Part shown: positions 26,159-34,974 of the stretch, in pieces | Layout: the number at the start of each line of letters is the position of its first letter | Numbering within the stretch: the stretch's first letter is position 1 | NCBI GenBank assembly: GCA_039028695.1 | Contig: JBCCHN010000001.1 | Coordinates: forward strand, 1 to 64,000 | DNA: 64,000 bases | Direction: 5' to 3' | Source: JANQKX01 sp039028695 | GTDB taxonomy: Bacteria; Pseudomonadota; Alphaproteobacteria; Kiloniellales; Kiloniellaceae | Position numbers and translations under genes: made by a program | Notes under the pieces: model-generated | Told to the model about the DNA's origin: nothing | The model's database searches: none | The model's input: only the letters and a program-made list of their open reading frames with translations

Positions 26159-27133
26159 TTAATGGCAGCGGTAGAGCGCGGCACCGGCGGTCATTCCGGC
26201 TCCGGCCGCGGCCAAGAGCATCCAATCGTTTTGCTCGACTGATGAACTCTTCAAAGCCTGGTTAAGGGCGATGGGAACCGTTGCGGCCGCCGTATTTCCG
26301 TAACGGTCCATATTGAGCCAGAACTTGTTGAAGCTCAGCCCGGTGTCGTGCGCGATATCCCTTAACAGCTTGACCGAGGCTTGGTGGGGGATGACATGGT
26401 CAACGTCACAAGGCTCAAGGCCAGCCTGACATAGAACCCTATCTGCCTCTCTTGCCACCAAATGGCGGGCACTTTTGTAGACGGCCTTGGGGTCAATTTC
26501 GAATGAGGATCCGTCGGATGGCAAAATGAAGTTTTCCTGACCTATGCCATCTGAGGTCAGCGAACTTATAAAAAAGGCACTTTCATCACGGGACTGCTCC
26601 AAAAAAACTGCCCCCGCACCGTCACCGAAATAGGGACAATCGCGGCTCGACCAATCGGTGACTCGAGACGGGCTATCGGCCCCGATGACCAAAGCATTCT
26701 CACATTGACCACTTTCGAGAAAAGCAGCTGCCGTGGTGAGCGCATAGAGGAAGCCGCAACAAGCAGCGGAAACGTCGAAGGCAAGCAAATTACGCAGGCC
26801 CAGATGGGCCAAGACCGAGCAGGCGGTTGACGGCGCCAGATGGTCGGGTGTCATCGTGGCGACAATCACCATCTCGACCGTCCGCGAGGAGATCCCCGCG
26901 TCTTGCAAAGCTTCCCGACCGGCGTTGGCTGCCAGGTCAGTGGTGGTCTGATTTTCCGCGACACAGCGGCGTTCCATGATCCCAAGCTTTGCGCGGACCC
27001 ATTCGGGATCTGTTGGAGCAGACAGGGCGATTTCATGATTTGAGACAACCCGCTCCGGAAAAAAGACCCCGGTTCCGCCGATCCGAATCCGTCGCGGCCT
27101 TGGACGGAGCTCAATGTCGTTATCCCTTTCCAT
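26159..27133 (-). CDS. KAS III-like ketosynthase (FabH superfamily)
   Basis: 324 residues of the thiolase fold, the length of FabH. The catalytic triad is complete: Cys125 in DVSAACCGFLYAL, His250 in VIPHQAS and Asn280 in RYGNTAAATVPIAL. KAS III enzymes condense an acyl-CoA starter with malonyl-ACP, or transfer acyl groups in secondary metabolism. Position as first gene of a six-gene operon, and lack of neighbouring fab/plsX genes, point to a specialised rather than housekeeping role. ATG 27133 has GGAG eight bases upstream; the frame continues to a TTG at 27145. It is divergent from a LysR gene 149 bases away. Confidence 0.9.
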   Translation of the reverse strand: MERDNDIELRPRPRRIRIGGTGVFFPERVVSNHEIALSAPTDPEWVRAKLGIMERRCVAENQTTTDLAANAGREALQDAGISSRTVEMVIVATMTPDHLAPSTACSVLAHLGLRNLLAFDVSAACCGFLYALTTAAAFLESGQCENALVIGADSPSRVTDWSSRDCPYFGDGAGAVFLEQSRDESAFFISSLTSDGIGQENFILPSDGSSFEIDPKAVYKSARHLVAREADRVLCQAGLEPCDVDHVIPHQASVKLLRDIAHDTGLSFNKFWLNMDRYGNTAAATVPIALNQALKSSSVEQNDWMLLAAAGAGMTAGAALYRCH

Positions 27134-27234
27134 CTTTGTCTCCAAGGTTTGGAAGCCTGGGTCCCATGCCCGGGACTCGATGCCTGGCTACTCATGAAAG
27201 AAAGAAAGTGCGCCACAGATCAAATTCTAAAAAA

Positions 27235-27249
27235 TCCTGGTGCCCAGGA
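27235..27249. promoter_or_regulatory. Dyad between ketosynthase operon and lysR
   Basis: TCCTGG-TGC-CCAGGA is a perfect 6-base inverted repeat in an A-rich context, midway between the divergent starts at 27133 and 27283. It fits a T-N13-A dyad more than the strict T-N11-A rule, so it is only a candidate LysR-family site controlling the cluster. Confidence 0.4.
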
Positions 27250-27282
27250 GAAAAACGAATAGGCTGAAGGAAATCGATTGGG

Positions 27283-28251
27283 ATGGAGCACGTGGTAAGA
27301 CAACTGCCATCGCTGAACGCACTAAAAGCCTTTGAAGCCTCAGCTCGGCATCAGAGCTTTACAAAAGCGGCAGAGGAGCTTTTGGTGACCCAGAGCGCGG
27401 TAAGCCGGCAAGTTCGCGCGCTCGAAGACTACCTCGGCGCCAGCTTGTTTCTGCGCCACCCGCACCACTTGGAATTGACAACCCACGGCAAAACCCTTTC
27501 ACCAGTTTTGACCCATATGCTCGATAAGCTAGCATCGGTTACGGCAGAATTGCGTAGAACGGTAAATCACCTCCGCGTCAAGTTGCCGCCTACCTTTGCG
27601 CTTAGGTGGTTGATCCCCAGGCTGGATGATTTTCAGGAGTGCTACCCCGATATCGAAGTGCTGGTGAACACCGGATGGAATCCGGTCGACTTCTCAAGGG
27701 AGGAGTTCCACGTTGCCGTTGTCTGTAGCCGGGACTTGCATCTATTCGATGACACGATCTCCATAGAAGAGATTGCCACCGAGCGTGTAACGCCGGTTTG
27801 CGCGCCGTCACTGATGAATGGAAAGTACCGGCTTCAAGAGCCGGGCGACTGCTTTCATCATACGCTGCTGCACGGCTCCAACCTGTTCGACGCATGGGAA
27901 ATCTGGTTTGATTCAGTCGGCCTGAAGGCACCGCCTGAGCTTCGTGCACAGACCTTCGACCTGATGGACTCCGCCATCAATGCTGCCGCTCGGGGATTTG
28001 GCATCGCGCTCGCGCCGCCTCAACTCATCCTGGAAGACCTCAAATCGAGCCGTCTGGTCGCGCCATTCCCGCGCATCATGACCATCTTAAGTGGATTCTA
28101 TTTGGTCTGCCCAAAAAAATACATTGACTTGGAGGCCGTCCAATCTTTTCGGAATTGGCTCATTCAATCGACGAACAAAGAATGGAATGCCATCGGCGAC
28201 CACGTGGATGAACTTGGCCTAAACGAGGCAAGGAGTTTTCAGTTCAACTAA
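27283..28251 (+). CDS. LysR-family regulator, GcvA-like
   Basis: 322 residues. The N-terminus LPSLNALKAFEASARHQSFT is the GcvA/AmpR-like subgroup, with helix-turn-helix TKAAEELLVTQSAVSRQVRA (about 30-50) and a substrate-binding domain whose hinge reads LPPTFALRWLIPRLDDFQ. AAGGAA lies about eleven bases before ATG 27283. It is divergent from the ketosynthase operon and is the obvious pathway regulator. The effector is unknown. Confidence 0.88.
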   Translation: MEHVVRQLPSLNALKAFEASARHQSFTKAAEELLVTQSAVSRQVRALEDYLGASLFLRHPHHLELTTHGKTLSPVLTHMLDKLASVTAELRRTVNHLRVKLPPTFALRWLIPRLDDFQECYPDIEVLVNTGWNPVDFSREEFHVAVVCSRDLHLFDDTISIEEIATERVTPVCAPSLMNGKYRLQEPGDCFHHTLLHGSNLFDAWEIWFDSVGLKAPPELRAQTFDLMDSAINAAARGFGIALAPPQLILEDLKSSRLVAPFPRIMTILSGFYLVCPKKYIDLEAVQSFRNWLIQSTNKEWNAIGDHVDELGLNEARSFQFN

Positions 28252-28641
28252 GGCAGAGCGAGGGGAACCTGAAACCATCGTTGAGGACACGCCCTGCGCC
28301 CACCGCTTGGATGCTGCGTGACTTTACATCTCTTCAATTGCTATGGCCGGGGTTATGCCGAGGGGAGCCATTCTCGTCGCCCGCCAATAAGACCAAATCT
28401 TGATACTTAAGCCCCAATATGAACAAACTGAGAAGCGGAGAGCTCCATCTCCATGGATCAACCCCTTTCTCCCAGGTGGAGGCGCGATGCCGCAACCGCC
28501 CTCATTTGCGTGTTAGCTGTTCAAGGATACGAATTCGCCATCGACGCCATGGCAAATCTAATCCAAGAATAAGGGCATTGATGAAGTCTTGCCTTGCCCC
28601 ATCAAATTCAAAGTCCTTGGGCTTAGGAGTAAAAAGCGGAT
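28252..28641. other. Intergenic region holding an aroQ remnant
   Basis: Between the LysR gene and the aldehyde dehydrogenase gene. The only recognisable content is the internally deleted aroQ copy at about 28400-28572 and the AGGAG ribosome site (28625-28629) of the next gene. Confidence 0.5.
28400..28572 (+). pseudogene. aroQ remnant with a large internal deletion
   Basis: This stretch aligns at DNA level with the intact aroQ at 33695-34135, but only with its two ends. The first part (NKL..GELH.HGST..SQVEARCR) matches the aroQ N-terminus, including the shared DNA CCCAGGTGGAGGC. Directly after that comes CTCATTTGCG..TGTTCAAGGATACGA and a tail encoding the aroQ C-terminus (AIDAMANLIQE, stop TAA at 28570). 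Roughly 250 bases of the middle, with the active site, are missing, so it cannot be functional. It indicates that the aroQ region was duplicated and one copy collapsed. Confidence 0.85.
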
Positions 28642-30120
28642 ATGCAAACTTACCAATTTTTCGTTAATGGCCAATGGATGAACCCCGCCGGCGACGCGTA
28701 TTTCGACAGCGAGAATCCGACGACTGGAGACGTGTGGGCACGCGTTCCCGATTGCCGGGAAGCAGACATCAATAAAGCCGTAGCCGCGGCCAAAGAGGCC
28801 TTCTATAACGGGCCCTGGGGACGGATGATGCCGGCCGAAAGGGGCCGCCTGTTGCGGAGGATCGGCGATGTGATCAGCAAGCACGCTGAGCACTTAGGGG
28901 AAATTGAGACCCGGGATAACGGCAAGCTGCCAAAAAACATCACTCCGAGTCTCAAAAGCGGTGCCTGGCAAGTGGATAGTTGGCACTACTACGCGGGCAT
29001 GTGCGATAAGTTTGAAGGACGCCTGATCCCCGCCGAAGTGCCTAATATGCACAATTTTATGAAATGGGAACCCTTTGGCGTGGTGGCACAAATCCTGCCA
29101 TGGAACTCACCCATCGGCACTTTGATCTGGAAACTGGCGCCTTGCTTGGCGGCGGGCAACACAGCCGTGATCAAGCCGTCGGAACAAGCCAGTTGTTCCA
29201 CCCTTGAGCTGATGATGGTGCTGCAAGAGGCGGACTTGCCGCCCGGTGTCTTGAACGTGGTTACCGGTTTTGGACCAACGACCGGCGAGCCCTTGATCGA
29301 CCATCCGGACGTACGCATGGTAAGCTTTACCGGTGGCACAGCAGGCGGACGGGCAGTTGCCGGCGTAGCGGCCCGCCAGGTCAAACCAATCACCATGGAA
29401 CTGGGCGGCAAGTCACCACAAATCATCCTTGACGATGCGGAAATGGATTTAGCCCTTAAGGGCGTTGCTGGCGGAATCTTTCCAGCCACAGGTCATAGCT
29501 GTATCTCAGGTTCGCGGGTTCTTTTGCCGCGTTCAAAAGCTGATGCCTTCGCCCAAGACTTGGTCGCCCTTTGCAAAAAAGCGAAAGTCGGCGATCCAAC
29601 CGATCCCGCCACGCACATTGGACCTGTTGCCAACCGGCATCACTATCAAAATATTTTGCACGATATTGAGAGCGCCGAACAATCCGGCGCCCGCTTGATC
29701 TTGGATGGTCGCGATGCCTGCCGTGACAAGGGGTTTTTTATCGGGCCGACAATCTTTGTGGACGTCACCAACGACATGCGCTTGGCCCAGCACGAAGTCT
29801 TCGGACCGGTTGTCGCGATTATTCCCTTTGACGGCGAGGAAGAGGCTGTTGGTCTGGCAAACGATACGATTTTTGGACTTGCTGCCGGGATCTGGACGCG
29901 CGATGTAAACAAGGCCCTGCGTATGGCCGACCGAATTGAGGCCGGCACCGTCTACATCAACAATTATTTCAATGCAGCAACCCAGTCTCCGGTGGGCGGA
30001 TTCAAGCAATCGGGCTATGGCCGCGAAAACGGATGGGAAGGGATGCGCTGCTATCTCCAAACCAAGTCGGTATGGTTGGCGACGGTATCCCATCAAGCAG
30101 ATCCGTTTGCCGATACCTAG
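28642..30120 (+). CDS. Aldehyde dehydrogenase (NAD(P)-dependent)
   Basis: 492 residues, full-length ALDH superfamily, oxidising an aldehyde to the acid. The catalytic Glu253 (ITMELGGKSP) and Cys287 (ATGHSCISGS) are both present, as are ILPWNSP and the nucleotide-binding FTGGTAGGRA. It belongs to the broad ALDH group near betaine/phenylacetaldehyde dehydrogenases; the substrate is not clear. Start ATG 28642, AGGAG upstream. It is followed within three bases by the type-2 malate/lactate dehydrogenase gene, so the two form an operon that probably oxidises an alcohol or hydroxy-acid and an aldehyde in one route. Confidence 0.88.
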   Translation: MQTYQFFVNGQWMNPAGDAYFDSENPTTGDVWARVPDCREADINKAVAAAKEAFYNGPWGRMMPAERGRLLRRIGDVISKHAEHLGEIETRDNGKLPKNITPSLKSGAWQVDSWHYYAGMCDKFEGRLIPAEVPNMHNFMKWEPFGVVAQILPWNSPIGTLIWKLAPCLAAGNTAVIKPSEQASCSTLELMMVLQEADLPPGVLNVVTGFGPTTGEPLIDHPDVRMVSFTGGTAGGRAVAGVAARQVKPITMELGGKSPQIILDDAEMDLALKGVAGGIFPATGHSCISGSRVLLPRSKADAFAQDLVALCKKAKVGDPTDPATHIGPVANRHHYQNILHDIESAEQSGARLILDGRDACRDKGFFIGPTIFVDVTNDMRLAQHEVFGPVVAIIPFDGEEEAVGLANDTIFGLAAGIWTRDVNKALRMADRIEAGTVYINNYFNAATQSPVGGFKQSGYGRENGWEGMRCYLQTKSVWLATVSHQADPFADT

Positions 30121-30123
30121 ATC

Positions 30124-31173
30124 ATGAGGACGCCCACCAGCAAACTTACCCTGCGAGGCGACCGTGTGATCCTGCCGGCGAACCGAGCTCAGACCCTGCT
30201 ATGCGGGATCTTTCTTAAGCTTGGATGCAGTAGCAATGTCGCCGACCAGGTCGCGAACCATCTTGTGGACACAAGCCTTTGCGGCATGGAAAGTCACGGC
30301 ATCATGCGGGTGTTGCAATATGCGGAGCAGATGCAAAATGGCTCTTTAGACCCAATGGCCGAGGCCAAGGTCTATCGAGATGGCCGCGGTGTCCTCCGGG
30401 TCGATGGTGGCGGCGGTATCGGTATCCCTGCAATGGAGCTGGCCTACGAAACCGCAACAGAAGATGCTCTCAAAAACGGCATGATGGCGCTTTCGATTCG
30501 ACACGTGGGCCATACGGGACGCCTCGGGGCGTTCGCGGACCGGGCTGCCGAGCGGGGATTCTTAACCATCTGCGTCGGGGGCGGTAACAGGCAAGCCTGG
30601 CGCCAAGTCGCACCGCATGGCGGCGCTCGCGGAGTGTTGCCGACCAATCCCTGGTGCGTGGGAATTCCCGGTGGTTCAAGAGGACCGGTGATCTTGGACT
30701 TTGCCACATCGAAAATTGCCGGCGGCTGGATCTACGCCGCACGCTCGGCTGGGGCCCTGTTGCCGGAGGGCTGCATCATCGACCGGGACGGGAAGCCAAG
30801 CCAGGACCCGGAAGCCTATTTTTCCGGCGGGGCTATCCTGCCCGCCGGTGCGCAGAAGGGATATGCATTGGCACTCGTGGCCGAGATCATCGGCGAGGCC
30901 TTGCTGGGACCCTCGACCACCGAAAGTAATTGGCTGCTGATTGCGCTGGACACAAGCCGGTTCCGCGAGGCCCCAGTCATGCAAGCTGCCGCCGAAGAAG
31001 TATTAGCCGAGCTACGCAACTGCCCTCCCGCGCCCGGATTTGACCGGGTGGACATCCCCGGCGAGCGCGAACGCGACCACCGCCACAAGGCTGCGGGGAA
31101 CGTCGCGGTACCGGAAGAGACCTGGCGACAGATTGAAAACCTCGCAAAACAGCTGAATCTGACACCACAATGA
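30124..31173 (+). CDS. Type-2 malate/lactate dehydrogenase family oxidoreductase
   Basis: 349 residues of the Ldh_2 (YlbC/ComC/YjmC) family, which is unrelated to classical LDH and reduces 2-oxo acids or ureidoglycolate/sulfolactate-type substrates with NAD(P)H. Visible features: SLCGMESHGIMRV (the catalytic His region, about 50-62), SIRHVGHTGRLGAFADRAAE (about 122-141), LPTNPWCVGIPGG, VILDFATSKIAGG and AGAQKGYALALV. It begins three bases after the aldehyde dehydrogenase stop. No substrate can be assigned from sequence. Confidence 0.87.
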   Translation: MRTPTSKLTLRGDRVILPANRAQTLLCGIFLKLGCSSNVADQVANHLVDTSLCGMESHGIMRVLQYAEQMQNGSLDPMAEAKVYRDGRGVLRVDGGGGIGIPAMELAYETATEDALKNGMMALSIRHVGHTGRLGAFADRAAERGFLTICVGGGNRQAWRQVAPHGGARGVLPTNPWCVGIPGGSRGPVILDFATSKIAGGWIYAARSAGALLPEGCIIDRDGKPSQDPEAYFSGGAILPAGAQKGYALALVAEIIGEALLGPSTTESNWLLIALDTSRFREAPVMQAAAEEVLAELRNCPPAPGFDRVDIPGERERDHRHKAAGNVAVPEETWRQIENLAKQLNLTPQ

Positions 31174-31366
31174 AACAATCACAAAGCCAGGGTAAGGAAG
31201 TACCTCTAATATTATTGCCGACAATGCAACGAAGGGCTTTGCTGAAATTGCGCTTTGAGAATATTTTTGCTTGCTGCTTGTTTTCGATATGCCTTTGATT
31301 TGACAAAGAACCTTCAACGATTAACCTAAGCTCCACAGCAAGCAAAACAATCAATAAGGTGCGGAT

Positions 31367-32266
31367 ATGCGTCGGGGCGCCGCGCAACGCCATCGCATTT
31401 TTAGAGCGGCTAATCACGTGCATGCCAACTTGGCGCAACCCTTGGACTTGGACCAAATGGCCGAGGTTGCTTGCCTATCGAAATTTCACTTTGTCCGGGC
31501 CTTCCAGTTCTATTGCCGCGAAACACCTGCCCAGTTTCTCTGGCGGACACGCCTGGACCGCGCCGCAAGATCTTTGGTTTATAGGCCAGACTTTTCCATA
31601 ACCGACGTCGCACTTGATTGCGGCTTTTCCAGCTCACAAACCTTTTCCCGTGCCTTTCGCCGCCGCTTTGCTGTTGCTCCCCGGACCCTACGGTCAAGTT
31701 ATCGCCCCGGATTTGCTTGCCTAAAGCAGGATCAGTCTCCCAAGGCCCAATTTCAACATGTCCCCAGCTATTCCAATTACCCTTGGACACCAGGTGATGT
31801 TAAAATCGAAACTCGACCAACTTACCGTATTGCCTATGTTCGCCATTTGGGCCCTTATTGGAATGCCGATGGCGGAATCGCGAGGGCCTACGCCGATTTG
31901 GAACAATGGGCCCGTGCAAAGGGTTTATGGTCTGGCGCCGCTGAGCTATTTGGGGTTTGTCCCAACAACTCCGACGTGACACCCGCCGCATACTGCGTTT
32001 ACGATGCGGGCCTGGCAGTGGATAGGGATGTTTGTGAGGACGAGGTGGTGAGCATCCAAACAATCCCGGCAGGCCGATTTGCTGTCTTGCGCGTGGAAGA
32101 GAATCAAATTGAGAGAGCTTGGACTTGGCTGGGCATGATTTGGCTACCCGCCAGCAAATGGACCTACGCCTTGGATCATTGCTATGAAGTGATCCATTTT
32201 AGGGATGGGCAAAGGGATCGAAATGATATGCGAACAGACCTTTGTATGCGTTTGACGCCAAACTGA
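31367..32266 (+). CDS. AraC-type regulator with GyrI-like ligand domain
   Basis: 299 residues in the order HTH-ligand domain. Residues about 15-115 are the AraC DNA-binding pair (LDLDQMAEVACLSKFHFVRAF, then ITDVALDCGFSSSQTFSRAF). Residues about 140-299 resemble the GyrI/SOUL-like effector domain (RPTYRIAYVRHLGPYW near 155, then GRFAVLRVEE), as in Rob and TetR-independent drug-responsive regulators. Such proteins respond to small lipophilic or drug-like molecules. It stands alone, co-directional with the dehydrogenase pair 193 bases upstream, and converges with the DUF1194 gene. Confidence 0.85.
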   Translation: MRRGAAQRHRIFRAANHVHANLAQPLDLDQMAEVACLSKFHFVRAFQFYCRETPAQFLWRTRLDRAARSLVYRPDFSITDVALDCGFSSSQTFSRAFRRRFAVAPRTLRSSYRPGFACLKQDQSPKAQFQHVPSYSNYPWTPGDVKIETRPTYRIAYVRHLGPYWNADGGIARAYADLEQWARAKGLWSGAAELFGVCPNNSDVTPAAYCVYDAGLAVDRDVCEDEVVSIQTIPAGRFAVLRVEENQIERAWTWLGMIWLPASKWTYALDHCYEVIHFRDGQRDRNDMRTDLCMRLTPN

Positions 32267-32315
32267 TAACGCTCTTAAGAAGACTACAAGAATACACCGT
32301 AGCCTAGAAATCCAA

Positions 32316-33068
32316 TCACCAGTGGCTGTTCGGCATCCCCATTGCCAGGGCCGGCTCGGTTTCCTGTAGGTCCGCGATAGGAGGTCCGGTTATTTCAAAG
32401 AAGATCTTTTTGCGAATGGCTTTGGCAAAGTCCTCGAAATCCGTTGCCGTAATTAAAAAGGAACCTGGTCCCGCAATGACTTCTTCAACAAAATACTCCC
32501 CCAAACGGGAATCTTCATTCAGTATCGCCAGGCCATTGATGACGATACCGCTCCTCAGAGCTTGATCCCGCGCCTGATCGGCTGCCACCCCTTGATTGCC
32601 CCGGCCATCACCCGATACATCGATCACCTGACGCTCGCCGAGAAAATCGTTGCCGTGAATCCACGCGGCAGACTCCAGTATGGCATTTCCCAAGGCGGTG
32701 GCACCACCCGTTGCTTGGCGGGGCGTATGCAAGAGAAGGTCTGCAAACTCTGTGGCCGATTCTGCATCATATATATGGTGCCAGTCGATCGAACGAATTT
32801 GTTCTTCCTCGCCGGACCATTGCAGCAGAGCAACGGCTATCCCCTTCCCTCCAGCTTTGTCCAGTGCCTCGTGGATGCTCGGGTGCGTGAAAGCCTCGGA
32901 CAGTCCCTGCATTTGTAATTCGAATTCATCGTGATCGACGCTGGACGAACAATCAACAGCCAGAACCAATTCAACGAACACCTCGGTCGCGGCAACGGCC
33001 CTGGTCCCCCCGAAAGATAACAATAGAACCGCCAATAGGGATGAAAAAAAGATCTTCAAGGTAAGCAA
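32316..33068 (-). CDS. DUF1194 von Willebrand A-like exported protein
   Basis: 250 residues. A hydrophobic N-terminus (about 1-27, ending GTRAVAATEVFVEL) looks like a signal peptide. The rest is a vWA-like DUF1194 domain with the metal-site pattern DCSSSVDHDEF (MIDAS DxSxS), QWSGEEEQIRSIDW and VIDVSGDGRGNQG. It probably binds Mg2+ and mediates protein contacts in the periplasm; biological role unknown. The only in-frame start is TTG 33068, with no clear ribosome site, so the start is uncertain. Confidence 0.8.
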   Translation of the reverse strand: MLTLKIFFSSLLAVLLLSFGGTRAVAATEVFVELVLAVDCSSSVDHDEFELQMQGLSEAFTHPSIHEALDKAGGKGIAVALLQWSGEEEQIRSIDWHHIYDAESATEFADLLLHTPRQATGGATALGNAILESAAWIHGNDFLGERQVIDVSGDGRGNQGVAADQARDQALRSGIVINGLAILNEDSRLGEYFVEEVIAGPGSFLITATDFEDFAKAIRKKIFFEITGPPIADLQETEPALAMGMPNSHW

Positions 33069-33694
33069 ACTTTACAAACCATCAATGGAATAGCCCCGTG
33101 GACTCGCGTTGGACAAATCACAAGCCGAATGGCTTTACTTGGCGCACCATGCCAACGCAGGATAGACCGATTTCCTCATCGTGATGCTGATTTTCGCACC
33201 ATGTCAAATTTTTTTGATCCGTCTTTCGAACGATTGGGTGCCGGTAAGTCGGTTGATTTCATCTTCAATTGTCGATGATTCAGTGTTCCAGATCTCTTGG
33301 ATAATCGGGATAGAGTAGCGATCTCCACCAGCAGAATTATCCCCTTGCCCGTGGCACCCCAAAGCCAGGATTACCTGCCAAAGGCGGAGGCCAGAGCTCT
33401 TCTAAGCCTGACTTCAACCTTTGTCTTGATAGAAATTGCGGCTTACTTATGTGCAAAAAAACCAAGAAAAGGTTTTCTTCAGATGATATTTAATTTGTTA
33501 ATACAATCAAAAGAAAATGGCCGACGCATTTTTACTCCAACTGGTTCTCATTTCATGTTCTTTCTATAATTTCATAAAAATCGGGCAGTAGCCAATGGTG
33601 ATCGATGTTTTGAGCCAATCCATTTGACCATTGTCCAATCGCCCGCCACAGTGTCTTATTCGCAGCCAACAGCCAGCGCGCATTGGAATCGCCC
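33069..33694. other. Intergenic, nothing recognised
   Basis: 626 bases between the DUF1194 gene and aroQ. A 90-codon open frame (33297-33569) has a TTG start and no ribosome site or family. AT-rich DNA at 33440-33600 probably includes the aroQ promoter. Confidence 0.4.
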
Positions 33695-34135
33695 GTGAGC
33701 AAGACCCTACTGATCCTCAATGGCCCTAACCTGAATAAGTTGGGCACCAGAGAGCCCCATATCTATGGATCAACCACCCTATCCCAGGTGGAGGCTCGAT
33801 GCCGCGAGAAGGCAAAGCCGCACGGCTTGGACCTTGACTTCCGTCAGTCGAACCACGAGGGCGATATTGTCGATTGGATCCAAGCCGCCAATGAAGAGAC
33901 GGTCGGCATTATCATCAACCCGGCGGCCCTGACCCATACATCAGTTGCCATTCTCGATGCCCTTAAGATGCTGTCTTGCCCCATCATCGAGCTGCATATT
34001 TCAAATCCCCATAATCGAGAGGCTTTCCGTCATCATTCCTATGTTTCGCTGGCAGCGACCGGGCTCATTTGCGGTTTGGGCGTTCAAGGATACGAAATCG
34101 CCATCGACGCTATGGCAAGGCTAATCCAAGAGTAA
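33695..34135 (+). CDS. aroQ: Type II 3-dehydroquinate dehydratase
   Basis: 146 residues, the usual size of the dodecameric type II enzyme, which converts 3-dehydroquinate to 3-dehydroshikimate. Conserved parts: LILNGPNLNKLGTREPHIYG (lid with Arg and the catalytic Tyr), SNHEGDIVDWI, INPAALTHTSVAILDAL (Asn/His) and IELHISNPHNREAFRHHS. All active-site residues look intact. GTG 33695 is preferred over TTG 33683 because homologues start just before ILNGPN. It overlaps aroE by one base (TAATG), so the two are translated together. Its placement outside a central aro operon suggests dedicated use, perhaps quinate/shikimate catabolism. Confidence 0.92.
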   Translation: MSKTLLILNGPNLNKLGTREPHIYGSTTLSQVEARCREKAKPHGLDLDFRQSNHEGDIVDWIQAANEETVGIIINPAALTHTSVAILDALKMLSCPIIELHISNPHNREAFRHHSYVSLAATGLICGLGVQGYEIAIDAMARLIQE

Positions 34136-34974
34136 TGACCGCGAAGATACCCGCTGCCTGTGTATTGGGCTTTCCCGCAAGACACTCCCGCTCACCGAAA
34201 CTGCATGGTTATTGGCTAAAGCGCTATGGCATTGCGGGATCTTATTGCATTGAGGAAGTGACCCCGGCGGCATTCCCGGAGTTTTTGTCGACCCTAGCCA
34301 GCCGAGGTTACGTTGGGGCCAATGTGACTATCCCCCACAAGGAGGCTGCGTTTCAACTTTCCGACCCAGATCAAAGAGCGCAAGCCGTGGGCGCCGCCAA
34401 TACCCTTTGGCTGGAAGGGGGCGTTCTAAAGTCCACCAATACGGATGTGGAGGGCTTTATCGGCGCATTGGATGCCGCAGCACCGAATTGGGACCGGCAC
34501 CACGATGGCGTGATTGTTCTGGGCGCCGGCGGCGCGGGCCGGGCAGTCGTTTACGGTCTCCTGGAAAGGGGCATCCCACGCGTACACGTTGTCAACCGTA
34601 GTTTCGAAAAGGCGGTGGCCTTAAAGGAACGATTCGGCGACGCGATCTTGCCGGCGCATTGGGATCAACTACCAAGCTTGCTGAAAGGCGCTCATCTACT
34701 GGTCAATTCAACCTCACTAGGAATGGCCGGGCAACCACCCTTGGAGGTCGACCTAGAGGACATGTCTGTGACAGCCGTCGTGGCGGATATTGTCTATGTC
34801 CCTTTAAAAACGCCCCTTTTGAGAGCGGCTCAAGCGCGCGGTTTAGCGACATCCAACGGGCTTGAGATGCTGTTGTATCAAGCCGTAACCGGCTTTGAGC
34901 ATTGGTTCGGCAAACGCCCCGACGTCACGCGCGAACTTTATGATCTTCTCGCCGCCGATATAGCTAAGGATTGA
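34135..34974 (+). CDS. aroE: Shikimate/quinate dehydrogenase
   Basis: 279 residues. The substrate domain has ARHSRSPKLHGYW (Ser-x-Ser), NVTIPHKEAAF (catalytic Lys) and KSTNTDVEGF (catalytic Asp). The NADP domain has GAGGAGRAVVYGL and the NRS phosphate-binding motif (VHVVNRSFEKA). It reduces 3-dehydroshikimate to shikimate, or the reverse in catabolism. The ATG at 34135 overlaps the aroQ stop by one base. The NRS motif argues for NADP preference. Together with aroQ it covers two consecutive steps of the shikimate route. Confidence 0.9.
   Translation: MTAKIPAACVLGFPARHSRSPKLHGYWLKRYGIAGSYCIEEVTPAAFPEFLSTLASRGYVGANVTIPHKEAAFQLSDPDQRAQAVGAANTLWLEGGVLKSTNTDVEGFIGALDAAAPNWDRHHDGVIVLGAGGAGRAVVYGLLERGIPRVHVVNRSFEKAVALKERFGDAILPAHWDQLPSLLKGAHLLVNSTSLGMAGQPPLEVDLEDMSVTAVVADIVYVPLKTPLLRAAQARGLATSNGLEMLLYQAVTGFEHWFGKRPDVTRELYDLLAADIAKD

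Noticed and set aside
33297..33569. 90-codon plus-strand frame before aroQ
   Set aside because: TTG start without ribosome site and an AT-rich second half; no known domain.
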